From NCBI RefSeq assembly GCF_002937075.1, contig NZ_NHSJ01000053.1, positions 1 through 46,493 of the forward strand: 46,493 nucleotides of DNA, read 5' to 3'. Of this stretch, positions 1-7,691 are shown one piece after another. Each line of letters starts with the position of its first letter. Position 1 is the stretch's first letter. Below the pieces are notes generated by a model. It was given only the letters and a program-made list of their open reading frames with translations, did no database searches and had not been told where the DNA came from. The translations under genes and the position numbers were made by a program. The stretch is from Rhodoblastus sphagnicola. Its GTDB lineage: Bacteria; Pseudomonadota; Alphaproteobacteria; Rhizobiales; Beijerinckiaceae.

Positions 1-124
1 GTTGCCCGACATCGGCGAGACGCAGCGCTTCGTCCCGAGCGCCGTCCAGACCGTGTTGTTCGATCAAATAGAGCACGGCCGCGTCGATTTCGTCTTCTGA
101 AATTTTGGGGAACCAACGTTTCAT
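1..124 (-). CDS. Small hypothetical protein, N-terminal part, cut by window edge
   Basis: Only the first 41 codons are inside the window; translation starts MKRWFPKISEDEIDAAV and runs off the left edge. It is a close copy of the plus-strand gene at 1442-1729: by eye about ten base differences over 124 positions, with the same start and no indels. The helical pattern (IDAAVLYLIEQHG...ARDEALRLADVG) faintly recalls small DUF6961-type alphaproteobacterial proteins, which is a guess. Function unknown. It is divergent from the histone-like gene at 386. Confidence 0.7.
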   Translation of the reverse strand, partial: MKRWFPKISEDEIDAAVLYLIEQHGLDGARDEALRLADVGQ

Positions 125-169
125 GACAAGCGGATCCGGGTTGGCTGGTGATGAACTTGAACGCATTGC
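1..169 (-). repeat. Left arm of a 169-bp inverted repeat
   Basis: The reverse complement of 1-169 aligns without gaps to 1397-1565. Similarity covers 45 bp upstream of the ATG as well as the coding part. It stops at 169 on the inner side. The outer side is open because the window ends, so the duplicated unit may be longer. Confidence 0.85.
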
Positions 170-385
170 TGCGTAACGAGAACTCGCGAAGCCTTACCAA
201 CTGTAAAAGCCGGTGTCGACATTAACGGGCTGCTTGGCGGCTACGCGCATCTGCGAACCGGGGCGCATGTCGCGGCATGCGCCACTCCCTTCAGCGGAGG
301 CGCTTTCGTCAAAACAACTTGACAAAAAAGTCTTCCTATAGCCGATGCTCTGAAGGACTGAATACGCGAAGCAAGAGACAGACGC

Positions 386-1162
386 ATGACCGACGACACG
401 CAGGCCACCGACCCAACTTCCGACTCCGATCCGACCGCTTCCGCAACGCCGGCGTTGGCCGAGACTTCCGCGCCTGAGCTCAAGGTCAATACGAAGAAGG
501 CCGGACGCGGCGGCGCGAGTTCCGCGAAGGTGGCGAAGGTGGCGAAGTCTCCCAAAGCGACGCGCGCGCGCAAGGTCGCGAAGGCAGAGGAAGCCGTGGC
601 GACGGTCCCGGAAGAAGCCGCAGAGCCTGTCGCCAAAGCGGCCAAAAAGCGTAGCCCTGCGCGAGCAGCGAAGAGCGCGAAACCGGCCAGGGTGACGAAG
701 ACGGTGAAGGCGGCGAAGCCGGTCAAATCCGGCGGGTCGGGAAAGCGAGCCAAACCCGAAAAGGTCGCCAAGCCGGCAAGAGTCGCAAACGCCGCGAGCA
801 AGGCGGCCAAGGCCGCGCCGTCGACCCTCGCCAAGAGGCCGGCGCCAGCCGCGTCAAAAGGACGTGGCGACAATTCCCGCTACACGACCAACGAATTGAA
901 CAGCGCCGCCCGGAAGGCCCGGCTGACCATTGAGTTCACACCGACGGTCGCCAAGCCCGCCACCATCGGCCGCGGTCCCGCCAAGGAGTTCAAGGTCGAC
1001 GTCATTGTCGCCAACCTGCGCGGCTCGAATGGCGATCTCATTCGCGATCGCGGTCCGGGCACGCCCTTTTACAACGATGCGGAAAGCCTCGCCGCCGTCG
1101 AGATCTTCGAAAAGTTTCGCGGCAGGACATTTCACAACAAGCTCAAGGTCGAGATTCTCTGA
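386..1162 (+). CDS. Histone H1-like Lys/Ala-rich protein with an unknown C-terminal domain
   Basis: 258 residues. Residues 1-35 are acidic and Thr/Ser-rich. Residues about 36-160 are low-complexity Ala/Lys/Pro (repeats such as KVAK, KPAK, KAAK) like the tails of bacterial histone H1-like proteins, predicting a disordered, strongly basic segment that could bind DNA or another polyanion. Residues about 163-258 look folded (SRYTTNELNSAARKARLTIEF... to FHNKLKVEIL) and are not recognised. The ATG at 386 is the first in frame after a stretch holding TTGACA (319-324) with no well-spaced -10 box. The gene sits between two inverted copies of a small gene. Nucleoid-associated function is inferred only from composition. 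Confidence 0.75.
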   Translation: MTDDTQATDPTSDSDPTASATPALAETSAPELKVNTKKAGRGGASSAKVAKVAKSPKATRARKVAKAEEAVATVPEEAAEPVAKAAKKRSPARAAKSAKPARVTKTVKAAKPVKSGGSGKRAKPEKVAKPARVANAASKAAKAAPSTLAKRPAPAASKGRGDNSRYTTNELNSAARKARLTIEFTPTVAKPATIGRGPAKEFKVDVIVANLRGSNGDLIRDRGPGTPFYNDAESLAAVEIFEKFRGRTFHNKLKVEIL

Positions 1163-1396
1163 CGGATTTCCGCGCGCCGGCCGCCGCGTTCGCGGCTGTC
1201 GGCGGCGGCTCATTGGGGTCATGAGAGAGGATATTCCAAATCGTACGCTAGAGTTTCACGGGCTGTGGCGATATCCTGAGTGATTGAGATCGTTGGCGCA
1301 TTCGGCGGCGTCGAACTTGGTGAGGGCGTCGGCTATTGCGCCGACGCGGTCCTCATGTTCTTCGGCAAAGCCGGATCGGTCAGCCAGCGGCAACCG

Positions 1397-1565
1397 GCAA
1401 TGCGTCCAAGTTCGTCACCAGCCAACCCGGATTTGCTCGTCATGAAACGTTGGTTCCTCAGAATTTCAGAAGACGAGATCGACGCTGCCGTGCTTCATTT
1501 GATCGAACAGCACGGTCCGGACGGCGCTCGGGACGAAGCGCTGCGTCTCGCCGATGTCGGGCGAC
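1397..1565 (+). repeat. Right arm of the 169-bp inverted repeat
   Basis: Pairs with 1-169 in opposite orientation and includes the leader and first 41 codons of the gene at 1442. The arms enclose about 1.2 kb containing the histone-like gene. Confidence 0.85.
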
Positions 1566-1729
1566 GCATCGGCTCTGCGAAGAACAGCGCGATTTTTCTG
1601 CGCGCGGCCCAACGCATTGCCGTGGAGCAGGGGATGACCGCAAGTGAGACTCCGCCTCCGAGATCCTGGGTCAAAAAACTCTCGGTCTTCGTCGCTGAAT
1701 TCGGCGCTCCTCGCGTACCGTTAGCGTAA
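1442..1729 (+). CDS. Small hypothetical protein, full copy of the inverted pair
   Basis: 95 residues beginning MKRWFLRISEDEIDAAV and ending GAPRVPLA. The frame is open further upstream, but the ATG at 1442 matches the start of the partial copy at 1-124, so it is chosen. Mostly helical, no signal peptide, no recognised catalytic motif; a DUF6961-like relationship is possible but weak. The C-terminal third (from about residue 66, SETPPPRSW) may be linker-like. It ends about 30 bp before the border of the decayed IS256 element. Confidence 0.65.
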   Translation: MKRWFLRISEDEIDAAVLHLIEQHGPDGARDEALRLADVGRRIGSAKNSAIFLRAAQRIAVEQGMTASETPPPRSWVKKLSVFVAEFGAPRVPLA

Positions 1730-1755
1730 ACCCACTCGCGAAACTGCTGAGCACG

Positions 1756-2690
1756 ACGTCCGATCGTGTCCCGGGCGGTGGTGGTGCTGATGCTGGGCCT
1801 TGCACCACGTTTTCCGGCATAGGCCGGGTTGGTCAGACGGCCACGGCGGGCAGTCAGACGGTGGAGTCATCGCTCAAGCTGGCGATGGTTTCCAGCGTCA
1901 TGTAGCGGCGGCGCTTCACCTCGCCGTTCAAGCGCTCCAAACCGTTGGTCGAGTGGATTTTTTGCCAGCGCTCCTTGGGAAAGGCCATGTGGGACAGCAC
2001 ATCGGCCTCGGATTCATCCATGAAGCCGGCGAGTTTTTGCCGTTTCGGCCGCAACTGGTCGACGACCTTGCGCCATTGCGCCTTGGCCGCGTCCGCGCTG
2101 TCCTGCGCGAAATGGCCGTCGCCATGAAGGCCGAGACGACGCGCCGCCCGCTCTTGCCGGCGTGCGCCAAAGCATTGCGCATGGTGTGGACGCGGCAACG
2201 CCGCCAACTGGCGTTCATCAGCTTGGAAACGGCGGCCTTGATGCCCTCGTGGGCGTCGGAGATCACCAGTTGCACGCCGCGCAGGCCGCGCCGGCGCAGC
2301 TTGCGCAGGAACTCGGTCCAGAAGGTTTCCGCCTCCGACGGGCCGACGTCCATGCCCAGCACTTCGCGCCGCCTGTCGGCGTTGACCCCGATCGCGATGA
2401 TCACCGCGGTGGAGAAGATGCGGTTGTTTTTCCGCACCTTGACATAGGTGGCGTCGAGCCAGACGCAGGGCCATTCGCCTTCGAGGGGGCGCGTGAGGAA
2501 AGCCTGGACCTTGTCGCCGATCTCCTCGCACAGGCGCGACACCTGGCTTTTCGAGACCCCGGAGCCGCCCATCGCCTTGACGAGATCGTGTCCACCGATC
2601 GGCTCGAAACGCCCTGCACATAGGCCTCCTGGACGTTTGCCAAGGGAAAAGGACCGCCTTTGCGGCGGCCAAAGTTCGCGGTGGGTGACC
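1756..2690 (-). mobile_element. Decayed IS256-family insertion sequence
   Basis: Contains most of a mutator-type (IS256) transposase on the minus strand. The right end near 1756-1785 reads, on the minus strand, CACCACCGCCCGGGACACG, resembling IS256-family terminal repeats. The opposite end cannot be located: the transposase N-terminus is missing or scrambled before 2690, and the next gene ends at 2747. The element is defective and cannot move by itself. Confidence 0.8.
1833..2645 (-). pseudogene. IS256-family transposase, multiply disrupted
   Basis: Family-typical blocks are found in three reading frames: QEAYVQGVSSRSVD (near 2590-2640), then DLVKAMGGSGVSKSQVSRLC through the DATYVKVRKN, DAHEGIKAA and HAGKSGRRVVSAF segments in a second frame, then AQWRKVVDQLRPK, KIHSTNGLERLNGEVKRR and RYMTLETIASLSDD in a third. 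That implies two frameshifts. About 40 residues normally present between GEVKRR and RYMTLE are deleted, and the region before QEAYVQG is shortened. A TGA at 1854-1856 interrupts the C-terminus; the ancestral stop is probably at 1833. The DDE residues in the middle block appear retained, but no intact protein is possible. Confidence 0.85.
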
Positions 2691-2746
2691 CTCATCGGGT
2701 CTCGGACCGACTCACAAACAAGGGTGCGCCCGCCAGACGCCCGCCC

Positions 2747-4369
2747 TCATCCAAAAATAAAATCCTGCGCCCGCAACGCAAGCATGCTGTGGACGACGAC
2801 ATCGTTGCCCGCGCTGAAGGTGAGGGTGCTGGTATGGGTCGCCGTATCGAAGGCCGAGATGTTGAGCGCGCCAAAGCTCTGAATGCCCAGGGCGCTGACG
2901 TCGATATGGTCGGTTCCCCATTTCGATCCCGCTTGCCCCTGGCCGAAATCCTCGATGGCGTCGTGGCCATTGCCGGCCTTGAAAACAAACCTGTCGTCGC
3001 CGCCCCTGGCGGAATCGCCGATGACCCGCGCATCGCCCCACATGTCGTCGCTGCCGCCTCCGCTGATCAGCGTGTCGTCTCCGCCGCGCGCATTGCCTGA
3101 CAAGGTTTTCGCGTCGCCGATGAGGATGCTCTCGTATTTTCCCGAAATCGCTGCGACCCCATCGCCGCCGATGAGTGTGTCATTGCCGCCCCGCGCGTTG
3201 CCGGACATGGTCAGGGCGTCGCCGTAGAGCGTGTTTCCGGTTGGGCTGAAGCTGGCGCCAACCAAAGTGTCGTTGCCGCCCCGCGCGCTCCCGGCCATGG
3301 TCAGGGCGTCCCCGTAGGCCAGAACACCGCCGCAGAAGTTTGCCGCGTTGCCGATGAAGGTGTCATTGCCGCCAACGGTCCGGTCGCCCATGTTGCCGCC
3401 CGCGTCGCCATAGAAGGTGGTGGTCGCGTCGTTGCCCGCGTTGTAGGTGTCGTCGCCGCCTTGGGCATGACCAGTCATGTTGCCGCCGGCATCCCCGTAG
3501 AACAGGACGTAACCGTTTTCCCCATTGGCGCTGAAGACATCATTCCCACCCGTGGCGTAATTGCTCATGTCGCCGCCGGCGTCACCATAAATTGAGAAAT
3601 TGGTTTCACGCACATGCGCCGTGGTGAATTCATCGTCGCCGCCGGTCGCATATCCGGACATGGTCCCCCCGGCGTCGCCATAGCATGTGATGTTGCCTTC
3701 CACGTTGGCGCCAAGATTGAAGACATCATTTCCGCCAAAGGCGTGACCCGATATGTTCAGACCGGCGTCGCCGTACATGATCAAGACGGCGATGTGACCC
3801 CAGTGAGTGTCGCTGGAGAACGTATCGTTCCCACCAGAAGCATAACCGGCGAGACTGCCTCCGGCGTCGCCAAACATGTCAACGCGAAGATATTGAAAGT
3901 CTTCGAGGTAGACGCTCAACACGTCGTTACCGCCGACGGAGTGGTCGGACATGTTCCCGCCCGCGTCGCCATACATTTTTGAGGTGACCTTGTCGTCAGC
4001 CCACAGCCAGGGCCGGGTGATCGACAAATTCAGACTGTCGTCCCCTCCGATGGCGCAGCCGGCCATGTTCCCGCCCGCGTCGCCGTAAAGATTGATGTCG
4101 ACGGAATCGGGAGAAGCGGCTGTAACGAGCGCATTCAGTTCGTCATCGCCACCGATTGCGTTACCGCGCAGGTTCCTGCCGGCGTCGCCATACACGTTCC
4201 CGGCCCCTTCGATCGTCAGCGTGTCGTCGCCCCCGACCGACCGGTCGAGCAAATCCATGCCGGCGTCGCCATAAATTGTGTTGGTCGGGTCGGAGACGAC
4301 GGTCGTATGATCGCGGCCACGCGTCGTTCCATTGAGCGAACCAGTTGTATCTCCGTAGAAAATCGCCAT
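2747..4369 (-). CDS. RTX-like calcium-binding repeat protein, probably type I secreted
   Basis: 540 residues. From about residue 11 to 455 it consists of some 16 degenerate repeats of the form YGDAGGNMSGxAxGGNDxF, separated by variable inserts, giving a period of roughly 27-36 residues. GGNDTL/GGDDTL blocks are typical of haemolysin-type Ca2+-binding repeats. The last 80 residues (HDAIEDFGQG, DHIDVSALG, FSAGNDVVV, ending RAQDFIFG) match the C-terminal secretion region of type I substrates. There is no N-terminal signal peptide, as expected. The ATG at 4369 follows AAGGGAA in an AT-rich leader. No ABC exporter/MFP genes are nearby. Role inferred: extracellular matrix or surface protein binding calcium. 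Confidence 0.85.
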   Translation of the reverse strand: MAIFYGDTTGSLNGTTRGRDHTTVVSDPTNTIYGDAGMDLLDRSVGGDDTLTIEGAGNVYGDAGRNLRGNAIGGDDELNALVTAASPDSVDINLYGDAGGNMAGCAIGGDDSLNLSITRPWLWADDKVTSKMYGDAGGNMSDHSVGGNDVLSVYLEDFQYLRVDMFGDAGGSLAGYASGGNDTFSSDTHWGHIAVLIMYGDAGLNISGHAFGGNDVFNLGANVEGNITCYGDAGGTMSGYATGGDDEFTTAHVRETNFSIYGDAGGDMSNYATGGNDVFSANGENGYVLFYGDAGGNMTGHAQGGDDTYNAGNDATTTFYGDAGGNMGDRTVGGNDTFIGNAANFCGGVLAYGDALTMAGSARGGNDTLVGASFSPTGNTLYGDALTMSGNARGGNDTLIGGDGVAAISGKYESILIGDAKTLSGNARGGDDTLISGGGSDDMWGDARVIGDSARGGDDRFVFKAGNGHDAIEDFGQGQAGSKWGTDHIDVSALGIQSFGALNISAFDTATHTSTLTFSAGNDVVVHSMLALRAQDFIFG

Positions 4370-4384
4370 TGCGGTTTCCCTTGC

Positions 4385-4455
4385 AAACGAGATGAGATAA
4401 ATAAATTAAATTCCAATAAAATAATTATCATAATCAGATTTAAATTTGTATTGCG
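4385..4455 (-). promoter_or_regulatory. AT-rich leader of the RTX-like gene
   Basis: About 70 bp made almost entirely of A and T (for example ATAATTATTTTATTGGAATT on the minus strand), in sharp contrast to the GC-rich surroundings. It lies directly upstream of the RTX-like start codon, so it probably holds the promoter. No well-spaced -35/-10 pair can be picked out. AT-rich leaders of surface genes in alphaproteobacteria are common targets of MucR/Ros-type silencers; that link is inference. Confidence 0.4.
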
Positions 4456-4507
4456 GCCCATACTGAGGTGGCTCGGGGAATCTGGGCAGAGCGATAAGTG
4501 GCTTTTC

Positions 4508-4639
4508 TGGCTCCGGGGTGCGATCTGCGCCGACGACCGCCATATGCATTGCAGCGCCAATGTCGATGGCCGCAGCGTTCGGGTGCGCCATCGGCATCTT
4601 GCCGCCGTCCCGCTTGGATTTTCTGGGGTTCATCCCCAT
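4508..4639 (-). pseudogene. IS110-family transposase, N-terminal fragment
   Basis: Begins MGMNPRKSKRDGGK and continues HPNAAAIDIGAAMHMAVVGA DRTPEP, the N-terminal RuvC-like start of IS110-family transposases; the D of AAIDIG is the first catalytic acidic residue. Similarity ends after about 44 residues; the rest of the frame does not look like transposase. A solitary fragment, not functional. Confidence 0.75.
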
Positions 4640-4827
4640 TTCCTCCTGCTGACGTCAGCGGAAGGGCAGGGCTGGGCAATTCATTCAAATTCCTAAACGG
4701 GACCGCCGAGATGGCGTCACCCCTCTCAAGTGCGCAACAGCCCATGGACCAGGTTTTTTGACGGGATCACGCGTCACCAAAATCGTATCGGCCGCTCCCT
4801 TCCGCCCGCACGTTAGCGGCTCCCCGT

Positions 4828-4983
4828 TATTTGGAAGGCGCGCTCATCAAGGCCGGCATGCTGAGCGCAAAGCGATGATCGACCGTCATCACAATCTTCC
4901 CATCGCTCGTCAGGCCAAGGTTCTCAACATCAGTCGCGGGAGCGTCTATTACCAGCCTCGCCCGACCTCGCCCGCATTGGCCT
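4828..4983 (+). pseudogene. IS3-family remnant: end of orfA and start of orfB
   Basis: The orfA tail reads YLEGALIKAGMLSAKR and stops at TGA 4876-4878. The orfB start ATG 4875-4877 overlaps it (ATGA), then reads MIDRHHNLPIARQAKVLNIS followed by RGSVYYQPRP, the usual N-terminus of IS3-group orfB (integrase-side protein). Similarity is lost after about 36 codons. No terminal repeats can be assigned. Functionless fragment. Confidence 0.75.
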
Positions 4984-5219
4984 GCTGGTGGCTTTCCCGA
5001 TCATCCCGCTCTACTTCGTCCCCCTGTCGCGCAGAAATTGTTTTGTGGTTGCTTGGAACGCAGGAAAGCCGATCACCGAGCGTCGCGGACCATATGGGTC
5101 TGGCGTCGCGCTCTGGACCCGGGCGTAGTCCGCTTACGCCGGACGCCGGGTCTTTCGAACTCTGCGCGATTGCCGCCGGTTCGCACGGGCGCGACACCAA
5201 CGCCTGCGGTGCGACACGC
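4984..5219. other. Non-coding stretch between IS fragments and EPS locus
   Basis: Between the IS3 fragment and the end of the priming transferase gene I see no credible gene, RNA or repeat. Open frames on both strands are short and lack recognisable motifs. Confidence 0.5.
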
Positions 5220-6755
5220 TTATCCCGCGAGAGGAGGATTACTGGATGCGAAAAGCGGGCGGAGTTGTACGCGATTTGACACGTCGAGCGCCACGCACGG
5301 TTCGAGGCGCCTCATCGCGCTCCTCCATTGCACGGCGGCGGCCACCTCATCATGATGCATGCTCTCGCCTCGGAACACGACCATCACAGTCCTGAAAACG
5401 ATATTGAGGTCGAGCAGAAGGGACGCGTGATGGATGTACCAGACGTCCAAAGCGTCCTTTTCTTCCGGGGTCACCCGCGTGCCGCCGTTCACCTGGGCCC
5501 AGCCGGTGACGCCCGGACGAACAAGCAATCGCATGCTCGGATCTTCCGGCTGGTCGATTGGCAACAGCGGGCGCGGCCCGATCAGCGACATGTCCCCACG
5601 CAGAATATTTAGCAGCTGCGGGATTTCGTCGAGACGCGTGGCCCGGATGGCGCGGCCGATGTTCGAAAGTCGCATATCGTTGGGGACAGCCGCGCCGTTC
5701 CTGTTGAACGGCGCGCGATAGGTGCGGAATTTAACAAGGAAAAACTCACGTCCTCCCTGTCCGATCCGACGCTGCCAAAAAGTGACGGGGGCGCCGACGT
5801 CCAAATAGACCACGACCGCGACGATCAGCGCGATCGGAGAGACCGGGACAATCAGGCACAGAGCCGCGACCACGTCCAAAGCTCGCTTCAGACGAAAATA
5901 GATCACGCTCCTTGCCGGAAGCTTCGGCCTCGCGCCTCCGGCGCAGCTCGAAGGCGCGAGAACGGGCGCGGGATTGAATATGTCGGAGAAGGCGCGCGTC
6001 ACGACGCGGTGTTTGTCGCAATCGCGTTTGACCTGAACGAACGCCTCGGACGCCAGGGTCTCTGGTGAGAGCCATACCTCATCGATCTCGACGCCATGCA
6101 CCGCATATTCGGTGATAACGGCGTCAAGGTCGCCGGGACCGCCGACGATTTTGACGCCATTGATCGTCCGGCCATGAAGACCTTGGCGCGGATCGAGCGC
6201 CGCGACGATTTGCGTGATGCTTGGCGCCTGCACGTCCGTGAGCTTGATGAGATGCGCGGCATGGCGATCGACGCCCACGAGCAGAACCCGCGCCATTTGA
6301 CGCGGATGATGGCGTCCCGCTTTCAAATCGTCGTCCAGACGCATCGCGAGCGCCAGAGCTCTGCCGATCACCAGACCGGTGGCGAGCACGAGACCATGAA
6401 TGATGGGAACGGAGCGGGGCATAGTTTCATAGCCCCTCAAAGCCAGAAACGCCAAGCTGACGCCGCCGACGCAGGTCAGCGTGGCCGCCGCGACCGTCCA
6501 AAGATCGCCGACGGAGAAATAACGCGTCATTCCGTGGCTCAGGCGGAACACCAGGAAGGCCGAGATCGAAAAGGCGATTGTGAGACCGGCGTATTCCAGA
6601 CAGATGGGCGGCCCGCCTCGCGTCGCCGCAATGTCGATTAAGGCCGGCTCACGCAGCCACATGGCGATGAATGGCGCGCCGACCGCCCAAGCGAGGTCGA
6701 ATGTGGAGATGCGCCAAACGAATTGACTTCTGGAGGTCGGAGCGCCTGGCCGCAT
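5220..6755 (-). CDS. Polyprenyl-phosphate sugar-1-phosphate transferase (EPS priming enzyme)
   Basis: 511 residues. It transfers a sugar-1-phosphate from a nucleotide sugar to undecaprenyl phosphate at the inner membrane, starting each EPS repeat unit. The N-terminal half has several hydrophobic segments and a Rossmann-like CoA-binding-type domain (ARVLLVGVDRHAAHLI). The C-terminal bacterial sugar transferase domain has YFRLKRALDVVAAL, TFWQRRIGQGG, VKFRTY, TRLDEIPQLLNILRGDMSLIGPRP and RPGVTGWAQVNG. It is a WcaJ/ExoY-like architecture. The ATG at 6755 is preferred: GGGAG lies 8 nt upstream. About 45 residues after the usual end (VVFRGE) look non-homologous and may be an acquired tail beside the IS fragments. 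It is cut off from the main operon by the plus-strand gene at 7692. Confidence 0.93.
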   Translation of the reverse strand: MRPGAPTSRSQFVWRISTFDLAWAVGAPFIAMWLREPALIDIAATRGGPPICLEYAGLTIAFSISAFLVFRLSHGMTRYFSVGDLWTVAAATLTCVGGVSLAFLALRGYETMPRSVPIIHGLVLATGLVIGRALALAMRLDDDLKAGRHHPRQMARVLLVGVDRHAAHLIKLTDVQAPSITQIVAALDPRQGLHGRTINGVKIVGGPGDLDAVITEYAVHGVEIDEVWLSPETLASEAFVQVKRDCDKHRVVTRAFSDIFNPAPVLAPSSCAGGARPKLPARSVIYFRLKRALDVVAALCLIVPVSPIALIVAVVVYLDVGAPVTFWQRRIGQGGREFFLVKFRTYRAPFNRNGAAVPNDMRLSNIGRAIRATRLDEIPQLLNILRGDMSLIGPRPLLPIDQPEDPSMRLLVRPGVTGWAQVNGGTRVTPEEKDALDVWYIHHASLLLDLNIVFRTVMVVFRGESMHHDEVAAAVQWRSAMRRLEPCVALDVSNRVQLRPLFASSNPPLAG

Positions 6756-7691
6756 CAACCTATCTCCCTGTTCGTTGGCGAGGCCGCGAACGGACAGATC
6801 GTCACGACCGGAACGGAGACAGCTTGCAGTCGCCTCGCGCGGGGCGTCATGAAAACAAAATTCCGATCGTTAATTCGAGCTTCCATTTCTGTGCTCCGGA
6901 ATCATTGTATCGGAAGCGTTGAGACGTTCGCTCCCAACGCGCTGCAATGACGAGTACAAATGGATTGGCGCGAGTTCCGCAACGTTACGGTGGGTGGAGA
7001 TACTGTGCCCCAACGCTCTGTCTTGAGCGCTTCAGGCCGCATGTCACCTCTGCTGAGAGCGACTCGAGTCCAGTTCGAAAAGGGGCAGGGGCGATTGGCC
7101 GCTCCAAAGGCGTCGCCAACATATTCTCGCGCGCTCCGAGTCTCCGGGTCGCCATGCGGGCGTTGAAACGAGGCGCGTCACTTGACCGAGAAATCTCTTT
7201 TGTAAACCGAAGCGGTTTAGGCCGGTCGCCCTGCGCGCCGACGAACCGACCAAGGCTTTCCGCCCTGATCGACGGCGCCGGCGCCTTGACCAAGGCGCGC
7301 TGAACGCCAATGCAGCCCGGGCGAGCACGGGTCGGCTCGCAGCAACTCGACCCAAGCGATCCGAGCGCCTCGCGTCACGTCGAAACCGCCGGGCATCCCA
7401 TTCGTAACGGTGTCAACCGCCTTCAAATCGGCGAGACAAGCTTGCAAACTCGCGATGAAAGAGCGCAAATCGAACCGCTTGCAAGAACTCTTGCCGCGGC
7501 GAGAAAGGCGAGGGCGGTCGCCCCAGGGGCTTCACGGCTGGGATTTGGAAGACTGCGCAGTGAAAGCAGCGCTTGATGACGAAGCGTCATGGTTCAGATG
7601 TTTGATGAAAATGACGATCTCGCGCCGGAGACGGCCAAGGCGGAAGAATGATGCAGCGCGGGCGGAAGCGTTGCTGAACAGGATCGAGCCG
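6756..7691. promoter_or_regulatory. Divergent intergenic region, about 930 bp
   Basis: Separates the minus-strand priming transferase from the plus-strand phosphoesterase, so promoters for both should lie here. The AT-richest part is near 6848-6915. On the minus strand it contains TACAAT (near 6904-6909) as a possible -10 box, without a convincing -35. Long open frames through 6950-7690 on both strands have no recognisable protein features and look like GC-rich chance frames. Confidence 0.35.

Noticed and set aside
319-342. Sigma-70 promoter TTGACA...TATAGC before the histone-like gene
   Set aside because: The boxes are only 12 bp apart, too close for a standard promoter; not listed as a feature.
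1163-1396. Terminator after the histone-like gene (GCCGCG-TT-CGCGGC near 1182)
   Set aside because: Stem present but two-base loop and no T-run; common by chance at this GC content.
3048-3062. Another GGCGGCAGC core (minus strand) within the RTX-like gene
   Set aside because: Lies in coding repeats, has no preceding hairpin or AAA spacer; the 9-mer alone is common in GC-rich DNA.
2747-4369. CRISPR-like or satellite DNA array
   Set aside because: The periodic DNA is explained by the protein repeats; unit length varies and third positions diverge.
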